From contig OX246743.1 of the NCBI GenBank assembly GCA_945910005.1, positions 38,619,461 to 38,683,460 of the forward strand: a DNA stretch of 64,000 nucleotides. Direction: 5' to 3'. Both the position numbers and the translations under genes were made by a program. The DNA comes from Isoperla grammatica (taxonomy: Eukaryota; Arthropoda; Insecta; Plecoptera; Perlodidae). The notes beneath the pieces were generated by a model, which was not told the origin of the DNA, ran no database searches, and was given only the letters and a program-made list of their open reading frames with translations. This document shows positions 34,692 to 46,827 of the stretch, one piece after another; the stretch's first letter is position 1; each line of letters begins with the position of its first letter.

Positions 34692-36982
34692 CTGTAACAC
34701 ATGAAACGTTGCCTTACTATATAAAAATGTCTATATAATAGTAAACATAAGATCATATTTGTTTGTTATGAATATGGATGGATAGAATAATTATATGCCC
34801 AAACCTCAATACTTCCATGCAAGTAGGTAAATATGAAACGGATTAACTTGCAGTGTACGACTGTGAGAAGTTTTATGAATTTTATGAACATATTTAATTA
34901 TGTATTCAATATTTCACATACAGCGTATTCGGCCATTAGGCGTGAAATAATAAACATAACAATTAAAACACAAAACAAGCACTAAGAACACATATTACAC
35001 ATGTATTTGTCACTATACTAAATGAAACAAGTACAATAACAAAAACAAACAAAGACCAAAAAAAATACCAGTGAAAGAGACAAAGCTCACCATGAAGTTA
35101 AAAACATGGTAACAGAGTGTTAAAAACAAAGGCATTAATATCTTTACACACATATAAGACTTGATCCAAAATAATACAATAAAAACAAAAAACAGGAAAG
35201 AAAGCTGCATCAGACAATAGTGTAGTGTAGTACATACTGTAAAGAAGAAACAACATCAGATGCAATTAGTTTCCATCAAGATGAGATATGAAGGATTTAA
35301 TGAATGGTCCTAGTGGTCGATGATAGTGCTTATGATCAATTCTCAAATTATTAGTAAACCCACGGTATTACACCATGAATGAGGGGTCACACATTACGTA
35401 ATTCGAGGTAAGTTATCAGCACTAAGATAAAACGCTTAGAATCATAAGAGCAAAGTTTTTTGTTTTTTTTATCCTGACAACTTCACACATTGATCACTTC
35501 TAGATTATAAGGAAGATGAAATATGAAACACTTGTTTCAGTACTTACATTGAAGCAGAATCTTTTATAATTGTGTTTTATTGTTCAAATTTCACAATAAC
35601 ATGTTTTGTCAATCATGTATGATAATTGATGATACTACCTAAACAAGTAATTGCAAGCAGGAAAAATACAAAAAATAAATGTATAAATTAACAATATAAG
35701 TATGCGTACGTTCAAACAGTCTACATCAGATTTAAAATAGGAACTTCATCATAAACGCCGTGATAAACTCGCACGTATTGTACAGTGGCCCAAACTATAA
35801 ATGAAACCAACGTATTTTCTTATCGGTATTGACTTAAAACATAAAGTACTCACGGAAATCAAACATAAGTATATATATCATATTCATACACTCACTACAC
35901 TAGTGTTTTTCTTATGTTACTAGAGTTGAGATGATACCACGTAAAACTTCTTTAACACTATATGTATAAGTATAACATTAAGACTTTTCCACTTACATAA
36001 TTTATGTAACTAGAGCTAAGATATTCTCAAACATGCATCCCCTGACAAACACTGATGGTATTTCTTACCATTGTATTTTACCTGTCTATATTGATCAGAA
36101 CTAAATTATTTCTAACCTCTTAAAGTACCATTACAAATAACTTCCAAACGAAAGTTACCGGTAGACAAAGATACGACACATCATTTAACTAGATCACTAC
36201 TTAATAGTTCAAAATCACATATGTAGCTAACACAGTTGTAAACTTCTACACACTCAGCACTAATAAGTTTAATTATACTTTTAACACTAAGTACTGACGT
36301 GACACATGAACGGTTTGTGAGATTTAATTGGAACGCGTGAAAACTAATCTACATACACATCACTAAGAGGTTTGATTATAATTTTAACTCTTAAGTGTTG
36401 ACGTGAAACATTAAACATTCGAGAATTTACTTGACACACATGGAACGTTACACAGTAGTACAAGGTTATTAACTTCTATATACTATACAATACTTTGTTG
36501 AACTGACAACAAGACGACTTAGTTTGGGTGCGTGAAAACTAAACGATGTGTGAAAACTATTTGTTATTATTGTACATATCAGGGTCGGTATTTCAACATG
36601 ATTTTCTTATTAATTTAAGAATTTAACTGTGGGCCTATTATGATATTAGACCAGCTTATCTAACATTATGGAGATATCTAGACCCAAATTGAGACCGGGC
36701 TTCACATTTTCGGTGTTGTATAGCATTATTGAGATCACTATTAAAAAAACAGTACATTTTCGCTGTTTTATATTTGGCGGTAGTCTTTCCGTTCAATAAC
36801 TTGGACTGACTTGAATAACTAAATCAATGTAGGTTCAGTAGAAAATTTCGATTTACTACTTAGACTAAAAATATAATTTCTCGCACAATAAATCTAAGGA
36901 AACAACACGAGAAATTGTTTCCCATACACAAATAACCAAACAACTTATCAACATACAGCTCATGTTGCACTTGATTAGAAAA
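34692..36982. other. L-spacer, exon 13 to exon 14
   Basis: Standard L-spacer, very similar to 9178-10838 in its first 1.6 kb, including the A-rich AATACAATAAAAACAAAAAACAGG stretch near 35170. A 17-bp gap near 36182 (GACACATCATTTAACTAG) distinguishes it. Right end lacks TCA of the usual CATGTCATGCAC before the exon 14 tail. Confidence 0.6.
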
Positions 36983-37141
36983 TCATTTATTTACTCCACA
37001 CTTATGTTTAATGTGTGAATCTAGAGCCCTCTTTACGGTAAAGCAAACGTTGCACGTCGGACAACGATGATCTTTCCCACATTCGTACTTGACGTAAGTG
37101 TCCAGAGAATTTTTCCAAGCAAATTGTTTGGGGCACGTCGT
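36983..37141 (-). pseudogene. Stranded last two fingers of exon 14
   Basis: Continues the exon 14 frame beyond the TGA through a finger resembling QFAWKNSL and the terminal CFTVKRAL finger to GVNK and TGA. No additional stop was noticed. Confidence 0.65.
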
Positions 37142-38448
37142 TCAGCGAAAACCTTTTCCGCACTCGTTTTTGACGTGAGTATCTAGAGAAGTTTTCCGCA
37201 TGAATTGCTTTTTGCAGGTAGTACAGCGAAGATCTTTTCCAAACTCGTAATTCACGTGAGAGGTTAGATGCTTTTTTAGGGTAAAACGTTTGTTACAAGT
37301 CGGACACTGAAGATCTTTACCACATTTATGTTTGACGTGAGTGTCCAAAGCATTTTTCCATGTAAATTGTTTGTTGCAAGTCGGACACTGAAGTGCTTTA
37401 CCACATTCGTGTTTAACGTGAGTGTCCAAAGAGTTTTTCGTTGTAAATTGTTTGTTGCAAGTCTTACAGCGTAGATCTTTGCCACATTCATGTTTGACGT
37501 GAGTGTCCAAAGATTTTTTCCATGTAAATTGTTTGTTGCAAGTCGAACACTGAAGATCTTTACCACATTCATGTTTGACGTGAGTGTACAAAGAACTTTT
37601 GGCTCTAAATTGTTTGTTGCAAGTCGTACAGCGTAGATCTTTGCCACATTCATATTTGACATGGGTGTCCAGATGAGTCCTCCTGGTAAAATGTTTATTG
37701 CAACTCGGACAGCAAAGTTCTTTTCCACATTCGTGTTTTATGTGAAAATCTAGATTTTTTTTAAGGACATAACGTTTATTACACGTTGGACATTGATATG
37801 CTTTGCGACATTCGTCTTTCATATGTGTGTCTAGTGCATTTTGCCCCTCAAATACTTTGTTGCACCTTGAACAGGTAAGATCTTTTCCACACTCGTCTTT
37901 GATGTGTGCATCTAAATGCTGAATGCAAACAAAACTTTTGTTACACTTTGGACAGTGAAAACCATTTCCACATTCGCGTTTATTATAAAAGTCGTCAGCA
38001 ATGTTTGGGGTTGGATTCATTTCTCGTATCTTCAGCTGAGAACGTTTGACAAAATCTTGTTTATGTGCTGTGGCCGAAGTACCGGACGGACGACCCAAGG
38101 CTGTGTTGTAGCTCGCGGTTTCATATCTGCTTTCAACCGGTACCGAAGTACCAGACGGACGAGCCAAGGTTGTGTTGTAGCTCACGGTTTCATATCTGCT
38201 TTCAACCGGTACCGAAGCGCCACACGGACAAGCCAAGGATGTGTTGTAGCTCGCGCTTTCATATCTGCTTTCAACCGGTATCGAAGTACCAGACGGACGA
38301 GCCAAGGCTGTGTTGTAGCTCGCAGCCTCATATCTGCTTTCAACCGGTACCGAAGCGCCAGACGGACGAGCCAAGGATGTGTTGTTGCTCGCAGGATTAT
38401 ATCTGCTTTCAACCGATACTATAACAGGGCACCACGACCCAGAAGGAC
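37142..38448 (-). CDS. Exon 14: long exon, 5 repeats and 10 fingers, truncated by a stop
   Basis: Seen: the intron AG is at 38449-38450 and the exon opens PSGSWCPVIVSVESRYN. Five repeat units and a linker precede ten fingers. At 37142-37144 the first Cys codon of finger 11 (TGT in exon 11) is TGA, so the product ends CGKGFR. In finger 9 the last ligand Cys is Phe (HVNYEFGK), so that finger is probably crippled too. In frame behind the stop, sequence down to the ancestral TGA at 36983 still encodes the two lost fingers. The same stop occurs at 46987 in exon 18. Confidence 0.8.
38066..38410 (-). repeat. 69-bp coding minisatellite in exon 14, 5 copies
   Basis: Five units; units 1 and 3 carry SGASVPV or CGASVPV endings and NTSLA, a variant pair not seen in other exons. 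Confidence 0.92.
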
Positions 38449-38869
38449 CTGCAACAAATAACACGTTGCCTTACTGTGTGCATAACACTGTGGCACAAAT
38501 ATGATACCAGACCGTATGGATAAACCTTACATGCAGACGCAGTAAAACACATTGCAGTAGTGTACAACAAACAATCACACAACATTTGCATGAAATATAG
38601 AAATGTTTAGAATGGAAAACTTTTCTTTAGGATCATAACTGATTATTATATTTATGGATACGAAAGCTACATGCAGAACGAAACCTCAATACTTGCATGC
38701 AAGTAGGTTATCTTTGAATGCTTAACCTTGCAGTGTTAGAGAGTGTTAAAGTTTAGTGGAATACGGCATTTTAAATACGAATATCATGCATAGGAATTAT
38801 AAAGACAGAACATAGAACACACGAAAGAGAATTGTAGAAAATTCGGAAAGAACACAACAAATGTGATAT
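38449..38869. other. Truncated S-spacer, exon 14 to relic 15
   Basis: Same truncation as 24439-24858, here ending ATGTGATAT before TGTTTTCCAC. Perfect palindrome at 38690-38705. Confidence 0.65.
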
Positions 38870-39074
38870 GTTTTCCACACTCGCGTTTATTATTAAAGTC
38901 TTCCACAACGTTTTAGGTTGAATTCATTTCTCGGGTCCTCAGCTGATTTGGCCAAGACTTGTCCACTTTCTGTGGCCGAAGTACCAGATAGACGGGCCAT
39001 GGTTGTTTTGTTGTTTGCAGCAACATATCCGCTTTCAACCCCTTCTATACCAGGGCACCACGACTAAGACGGAT
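38870..39074 (-). pseudogene. Relic 15: 5' part of a short exon, fingers deleted
   Basis: Shares the deletion end point of relic 10. The acceptor is CATGTGCTGCAG (AG at 39075-39076). The third codon after the split codon is TAG (SES has become S-stop), so inclusion would end translation at once. Confidence 0.8.
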
Positions 39075-41295
39075 CTGCAGCACATGAAACGTTGTCTTAC
39101 TATATACTAGAAAATATAAGATCATATTTGATTGTTGTGACTATGGATGGATAGGATAGTTATATGCCCAAACCTCAACACTTCCATGCAAGTAGGTACA
39201 TATGAAACGCATTAACTTGCAGTGTTCGACAGTGAGAAGTTTTATGAATTTAATGGACATATATCATAAATACACCTAATGACAGAAAAAACATATATAT
39301 ATGCTCCAGAGAATTTTCAAGACATTCAGAAAGAACACAGTCACAATGGGCATTATAAATCAGATTATGCTACAACCCTATAGGAAAGCATTTCACGATA
39401 AAAGCACTTGCCTATCCGCTTTGTTTTTGTTGCCATTCTCACAATTCAGTTAATCTAGAATTTACATAAATGAAATTGTCCTAAGCTAAGAAGGTTTCTC
39501 GTCAAGTTGAAAGATGAATAAATCTCTTTTCACAAACCCAACATAAATGTTTGCGTAATAAACACATGCATGTAAATACAGAAATATGGACTACATGAAA
39601 CAATACACGTATACGACTTTTGCAGTGCTTATGTTCAATTCTCAAATTATGAGTAAACCCACGGTATAACATCATGGACGACAGGTCACACATTAAGTTA
39701 TTTGAGGTAAGTTATCAGCACTAAGATAAAACGCTTAGAATCATAAGAGCAAAGTTTTTTTTTTAACCTGACAAAGTCACACATTGATCACTTCTAGATT
39801 ATAAGGAAGATGAAATATGTAACACTTGTTTCAGTACGTACATTGAAGCAGAATCTTTTATAATTGTGATTTATTGTTCAAATTTCACAATTAGGTACAT
39901 GTTTTGTCAATCATATATGATGATTGATGATACTACCTAAACAAGTAATTGCAAGCAGGAAAAATACAAAAAATAAATATATAAATTAACAATATTAGTA
40001 TTCGTACGTACAAACAGTCTACATCAGATTTAAAATAGGAACTTCAGCATAAACGATGTGATAAACTCACGCGTATTGTACAGTGGTCCAAACTATAAAT
40101 GAAACCACCGTATTTTCTTATCATTATTGACTTAAAACATTAAGTACTCACGGAAATCAAACATAAGTATATATTACATACTCATACACTCACTACACTA
40201 GTGTTTTTCTTATACTGTATTACTAGAGTTGAGATGATACCACGTAAAACTTCTTTAACACTATATAAGTATAACATTAAGACTTTTCCACTTACATAAT
40301 TTATGTAACTAGAGCTAAGATATTCACAAACATGCATCCCCTGACAAACACTGATGGTATTTCTTACCATTGTCTTTTACCTGTCTATATTGATCAGAAC
40401 TAAATTATTACTAACCTCCCAAAGTACCATTACAAATAACTACCAAACGAAAGTTACTGGTAGGCAAAGATACGACACATCTTTTAGGATATACATTGTA
40501 CTAGATCACTACTTAATAGTTCAAAATCACATATGTAGCTAACACAGTTTGTAAACTTCTACACACCCAGCACTAATAAGTTTAATTATTCTTTTAACAC
40601 TAAGTACTGACGTGACACATGAACGGTTTGTGAGATTTAATTGGCACAAATGGAAACTAATCTACCTACACATCACTAACAAGTTTGATTATGATTTAAC
40701 TCTAAGTGTTGACGTGAAACATAAATATTCGAGAATTTACTAGACACACATGGAACGTTACACAGTAGTACAAGGTTATAAACTTCTATATACACAATAC
40801 TTTGTTGAACTGACAACAAGACGACTTAATTTGGTTGCGTGAAAACTAAACGATGTGTGAAAACTATTTGTTATTATTGTGCATATCAGGGTCGGTATTT
40901 CAACTTGACTTTGTAATTAAATTAATAATTCAACTGTGGGCCTATTATGATATAAGACAAGCTTATCTAACATTATTGAGATATTAAGACTCAAATTGAG
41001 ACCAGGCTTCACATTTTTGGTGTGGTAGAGCATTATTGAGATCGCTATTAAAAAACAGTACATTTTCGCTGTTTTATGTTTAGCGGTAGTCTTTCCGTTC
41101 AATAACTTGGACTGACTTGGATAACTAAATCAATGTAGGTTCCGTAGAAAATTTTGGTAATGTACTTAAAGTGACTCAAAAAATAATCCCTTGCACAATA
41201 AATCTAAGGCAACAAAAAGAGAAATTGAATTCCCATACACAAGTACCAAAAAAGCTTTCCAACATACAGCTCATGTCATGCACTCGATTAGAAAA
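39075..41295. other. L-spacer, relic 15 to exon 16
   Basis: Standard 2.2-kb L-spacer with TGACGTG modules near 40609 and 40710. It groups with the spacer right of relic 10 in its first 600 bp (TTTCACAAACCCAACATAAATG near 39528). No gene seen. Confidence 0.6.
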
Positions 41296-42692
41296 TCATT
41301 TATTTACTCCACACTTATGTTTGACATGTGCATCTAGAGCCCTCTTTCCGGTAAAGCGAACGTTGCACGTTGGACAGCGAAGATCTTTCCCACATTCGTG
41401 ATTTACGTGAGAAGTAAGATTCTTTTTTATGGTAAAACGTTTGTTACAAGTCGGACACTGAAGATCTTTACCACATTCATATTTGACGTGAGTACTCAGA
41501 GAACTTTTCCATTTAAATTGTTTGTTGCAAGTCTTACAGCGTAGTTCTTTACCACATTCATGTTTGACGTGAGTGTCCAAAGAACTTTTCCATTTAAATT
41601 GTTTGTTGCAAGTCTTACAGCGTAGATCTTTACCACATTCATGTTTGACGTGAGTGTCCAAAGAACGTTTTGATGTAAATTGTTTGTTGCAAGTCTTACA
41701 GCAAAGATCTTTGCCACATTCACCTTTGAAGTGAGTGTCCAAAGAACTTTTGTGTGTAAATTGTTTGTTGCAAGTCTTACAGCCAAGATCTTTGCCACAT
41801 TCATGTTTAACGTGAGTGTACAAAGAACTTTTCGTTGTTAATTGTTTGTTGCAAGTCTTACAGCGTAGATCTTTACCACATTCATGTTTGACGTGAGTGT
41901 CCAAAGAACTTTTCCATTTAAATTGTTTGTTGCAAGTCGTACAGCGTAGATCTTTGCCACATTCATATTTGACATGGGTGTCCAGAAGAGCCCTCGTGGT
42001 AAAACGTTTATTGCAACTCGGGCAGCAAAGTTCTTTTCCACATTCGTGTTTTACGTGCAAATCTAGTTTTCTTTTAAGGACGTAACATTTATTACACGTT
42101 GGACATTGATAAGCTTTGCGGCATTCGTCTTTCATATGTGTGTCTAGTGCATTTTGCCCCTGAAACACTTTGTTGCACGTTGAACAGGTAAGATCATTTC
42201 CACACTCGTCTTTGATGTGTGCATCTAAATGCTGAATGCAAACAAAACTTTTGTTACACTTTGGACAGTGATAACCTTTTCCACATTCGCGTTTATTATA
42301 AAAGTCTTCAGCAACGTTTGGGTTTGGATTAATTTCTTGTATCTTCAGCTGAGAACGTTTAACAAAATCTTGTTTATGTGCTGTGGCCGAACTACCGGAT
42401 GGACGAGCCAAGGCTGTGTTGTAGCTCGCAGCCTCATATCTGCTTTCAACCGGTACGGAAGTACCAGACGGACGAGCCAAGGCTGTGTTGTAGCTCGCGG
42501 CCTCATATCTGCTTCCAATCGATACCGAAGTACCAGACGGACGAGCCAAGGCTGTGTTGTTGCTCGCGGCCTCATATCTACTTTCAACCGGTACCGAAGT
42601 ACCAGACGGACGAGCCAAGGCTGTGTTGTTGCTCGTGGCCTCATATCTGCTTTCAACCGATACTATAAGAGGGCACCACGACTCAGAAGGAC
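41296..42692 (-). CDS. Exon 16: long exon, 4 repeats and 12 fingers
   Basis: Seen: follows TGTGTTGCAG (AG at 42693-42694), PSESWCPLIVSVE. Four repeats, linker, and twelve fingers with all zinc ligands, ending KHKCGVNK and AATAAATGA. Finger by finger it matches exon 7 (QGQNAL, LKRKL, TTRALL, TTKSSL, THKSSL, TSKRSL, KWKSSL, IKKNL, TGKRAL), with only scattered changes such as FKGEC for FKDEC. The repeats and 5' flank are less alike. Inference: exons 7 and 16 share their finger block through a recent duplication or gene conversion. Confidence 0.87.
42379..42654 (-). repeat. 69-bp coding minisatellite in exon 16, 4 copies
   Basis: Four units with the order ESRYEATSNN, ESRYEAASNN, GSRYEAASYN, ESRYEAASYN; the last ends PSGSSATAHK. 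Confidence 0.92.
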
Positions 42693-43983
42693 CTGCAACA
42701 CATAACATGTTGCCTTAGTGATTGCTTAACACTGTGGCACAAATAAGATACCAGACCGTATGGATAAACCTTACATGCAGTAAAACACATTGTAGTGGTG
42801 TACAATGTACAATTCATTCATTCATTCATTTTATTAGCATCCAAGGACTTGACTTGACATAAGTACAAAGTATAGGATTTATCATGACTTAAATCTAAAA
42901 TATAATTAAAATTAAAATTAAAATTTTCCAGCAAAATAGGCATATGTAAAATGTACATAAATACACAATAATAGTGATAAATATTCAAACATTTACAGAA
43001 ATAAGTTTAATACAGTAAAAGTAAATAAGTTTAATACAGTACAACAAACAATCACACAACATTTGCATGAAATATTGAAATGTTTAGGATGGAATACTTT
43101 TCTTTAAGATCGTATCTGATTGTTATATTTATGGATACGATAGCTACATGCACTACAAAACCTCAATACTTGCATGCAAGAAGGTAATCTTTTAATGCTT
43201 TAACTTCCAGTGTTAGAGAGTGTTACAGTTAAGTGGAATATGGCATTTTAAATACGAATATCATACATAGAAATTATAAAGACAGAACATAGAACACATG
43301 AAAGAGAATTGTAGAAAATTTGGAAAGAACACAAAAAATGTGATATATCTCTCAGGACTTATTATAAACTAGATGGCTGTTTATTGCTTAATGTACAAAG
43401 ATCCAAAAACATACATGGAACATAAGACAGTAGTACAGTGTTATGAAATTCTACACACACAGCATTAAGAAGTTAGTTTTGATTATAACTATCAGACCTG
43501 ACGTGAAACAAAACTGTTCGTGACATTCACTGGACTTCTTCTTTTTGTAAAAGTGTAAACTAGGCTCAATATAAGTTAGTTAGAACAATACACTAGGTTG
43601 AAAATATTCAATATGGTTATATCGGGGTGGTAATACCAAATTGTACATGCTACTTAAGTACACTGATAATAACAACCGTACTTATTATACTATAAGACAA
43701 ACTTTGTCAACATTAATGGTATACTTATTCGAACCACAAATTAAGCCAAGTTTTCAAACTTTCAGTGTGGGTTAGTATTCTTTCTTTTTAAAAACGTGGC
43801 TTGAATTGAAATAATCATTTGAGGTTCAGTAAACAAACTTCGATAGCTCTACTAATCGATGCAATAATGTATTCAAAAAATTGTATCTTACTGTAAATCT
43901 ATGGACACATGCGGAGGGACTGCAGTTTTTTCACACACAAAAAACAGTTTCTCTGCGTAACACTTGTTCACACGTTTGGTGAA
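42693..43983. other. S-spacer, exon 16 to exon 17, with a 233-bp insertion
   Basis: Standard length after removing the insertion at 42806-43038. One-mismatch palindrome (TACTTGCATGCAAGAA) near 43167. The module reads CCTGACGTGAAAC near 43498. Shares the GGTTGAAAATATTCAA block (near 43603) with the spacer before exon 8. Confidence 0.6.
42806..43038 (-). mobile_element. Probable 3'-end fragment of a non-LTR retrotransposon
   Basis: Splits the conserved GTGTACAACAAACAATC; GTACAA is repeated on both sides (42800-42805, 43039-43044). The left end has ATTC repeated about four times followed by TTTTATTAGCATCC, resembling the 3' end of LINE A (TTTATTATTAGCATAA). No coding frame remains. Near its right end AATAAGTTTAATACAGTA occurs twice in tandem. 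Confidence 0.65.
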
Positions 43984-44102
43984 TTATTTTCTTACGGAAC
44001 AGATTTTCAATTTGACGTGCCGGTTTAATGCACTTTTAAAGGAAAATTGTCTGTTGCATCTCGGGCAGTGAAGGCCACCACACTCGTATTTAATGTGAAA
44101 CT
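43984..44102 (-). pseudogene. Out-of-frame tail of exon 17
   Basis: Homologous to the end of exon 8 (finger 4 helix and the final H-x5-C finger) but in a shifted frame relative to the 5' part of the exon. Confidence 0.7.
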
Positions 44103-44605
44103 CTAACACAATTGTAATGTAAATCGTTTGTTGCACCTCGGACAGCTCAGATCTCTTCCGCATTCGTGTTTAATGTGAGTCTGTAACGCATTTTTAAAAT
44201 TAAATCGTTTGTTGCACCTCAAACAGCTCAGATCTCTTCCGCATTCGTGTTTGATGTGAAAAGCTAGATACTTCTTTTGGTTAAAACATTTGTTGCACTT
44301 TGGGCAGGTGAGATTTTTCCCACACTCGTCTTTGATGTGTGCATCTAAATGCTGAATGCAGACAAAACTTTTGTTACACCTTGAACAACGATAATGTTTT
44401 CCACACTCGCGTTTATTATTAAAGTCTTCCACAAGGTTTTGGGTTGGATTCATTTCTCGTGTCTTCAGCTGAGATCGTTTGGCAAAGTCTTGTCCACTTT
44501 CTGTGGCTGAAGTACCAGACGGACCGGCCAAGGTTGTTTTGTTGTTTGCGGCAACATATCCGCTTTCAACCCCTTCTATACCAGGACACCACGACTCAGA
44601 CAGAT
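44103..44605 (-). CDS. Exon 17: short exon ended by a 1-bp frameshift in finger 4
   Basis: Seen: follows TATGTGTTACAG (AG at 44606-44607) with LSESWCPGIEGVESGYVAA; three complete fingers (SFVCIQHLDAH, NQKKYL, NFKNAL). In finger 4 the usual RFTLKFVLETH coding sequence has lost one T in a T run near 44112, giving RFTLQLC and TAG. The ancestral frame resumes beyond and ran to a TAA at 43984. The product would have three working fingers. Confidence 0.75.
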
Positions 44606-46827
44606 CTGTAACACATAAAACGTTGCATTTCTATAAAAAAATGTCTTAATAATAGAAAACATAAGATCATATTTGATTGTTATGACTATGGATGGATAGA
44701 ATAGTTATATGCCCAAACATCAATACTTCCATGCAAGTAGGTAAATATGAAACGCATTAACTTGCAGTGTTCGACAGTGAGAAGTTTTATGAATTTTATG
44801 AACATATATCATAAATATGACATAATGACAGAAAAAAAATATATACACCAGAGAATTTTTATGACATTCAGAAAGAACACAGTGAAAATAGATGTTACAT
44901 ATCAAATTATGCTCTACAACCCTATCGAAAAGCTTCACCATAAAAGCACTTGCCTATACGCTTTGTTTTTGTTGCCATTCTCAGAATAAGGGTAATCTAG
45001 AATTTACATAAATGAATTCGTCCTAAGCTATGAAGGTTTCTCGTCAAGTTGAAAGCTGAATGAATTTCTTCTCACAAATCCAACATAAGTGATTGCATAA
45101 TAAACACATGCATGTTAATACAGACATATGGATGAAACGTAAAAGCATTCGACTTTAACAGTGCTTACGTTCAATTCTCAAATTATTAGTAAACCCACGG
45201 TATAACATCATGGATGACGGGTCACACATTACGTAATTTGAGGTAAGTTATCAGCACTAAGATAAAACGCTTAGAATCATAAGAGCAAAGTTTTTTGTTT
45301 TTTTATCCTGACAAAGTCAACATTTATAACGTTTAGATTATAAGCAAGACAAAATATGTAACACTTGTTTCAGTACTTACATTGAAGCAGAATGTTTTAT
45401 AATTGTGTTTTATTGTTCAAATTTCACAATTACATGTTTTGTCAATCATGTATGATACTACCTTAACAAGTAATTGCAAGCAGGAAAAAACAAGAAATTA
45501 ATACATAAATAACCAATTAACAATTAACATTTGTTATAAGTATACGTACATACCGTCTACGTCAGATTTAAAATAGGAACTTCAGCATAAACGACGTGAT
45601 AAACTCACGCGAATTGTACAGTGGTCCAAACTATAAATGAAACCAACATATTTTCTTATCAGTATTGACTTGAAACTAAGTACTCATGAACAACAATGAA
45701 ACATAAGTATATATTACATACTCATACACTCACTACACTAGTGTTTTTCTTATGTTAGTAGAGTTGAGATGATACCACGTAAAACTTCTTTAACACGTTA
45801 TAAGTATAACATTAAGACTTTTTCACTTACATAAGTTATGTAACTAGGGCTAAGTCATTCTCAAACATATATCCCCTGACAAACACCGATGGTGTTTCTT
45901 AACATTGTCTTTTACCTGTCTATATTGATCAGAACTAAATTATTTCTAACCTCTAAAGTACCATTACAAATAACTACCAAACGAAAGTTACCGGTAGGCA
46001 AAGATACGACACATCTTTTAGGATATACATTTAACTAGATCACTAAATGGTTCAAAATCACATATATAGCTAACACAGTTGTAAACTTCTACACACTCGG
46101 CACTTATAAGTTTAACAAACTTTTAATTCTCTTAGTACTGACGTGACACATAAACGGTTTGTGAGATTTATTTGGCACGCATGGAAACTAATCTACGTAC
46201 ACATCACTAACAAGTTTGATTATGATTTAACTCTAAGTGTTGACGTGTAACATAAAATATTCGAGGATTTACAAGACACACATGGAACGTTACACAGTAG
46301 TACAAGGTTATAAACTTCTATATACACAATACTTTGTTGAACTGACAACAAGACGACTAACGTTGGGTGTGTGAAAACTAAATGATGTGCGGGAAACTAT
46401 TGGTTATTATTGTACATATCAGGGTCGGTATTTCAACTTGACTTTCTAATTAAATTAATAATTCAACCGTAGGCCTATTATGATATGGGACAAGCTTATC
46501 TAACATTATTGAGATATTTATACCCAAATTGAGACCAGGCTTCACATTTTTGGTGTGGTATAGGATTATAGAGATCACAATTAAAAAACAGTACATTTTT
46601 GCTGTTTTATATTTGGCGGTAGTCTTTCCGTTCAATAACTTGGACTGACTTGAATAACTAAATCAATGTAGGTTCAGTAGAAAATTTCGATATAATACTT
46701 AAAGTGTTTAAAAAAAAAATCCCTTGCACAATAAATCTCGGGAAATAAAAAGAGAAATTGTTTGTCATACATAAGTAACCAAACAACTCATCAACATACG
46801 GCTCATGTAATGAGCTCAATTAGAAAA
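44606..46827. other. L-spacer, exon 17 to exon 18
   Basis: Standard L-spacer. An extra AACCAATTAACAATTAACA stretch near 45510 and a CTTAGTACTGACGTGACAC module near 46138 distinguish it. No gene seen. Confidence 0.6.
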
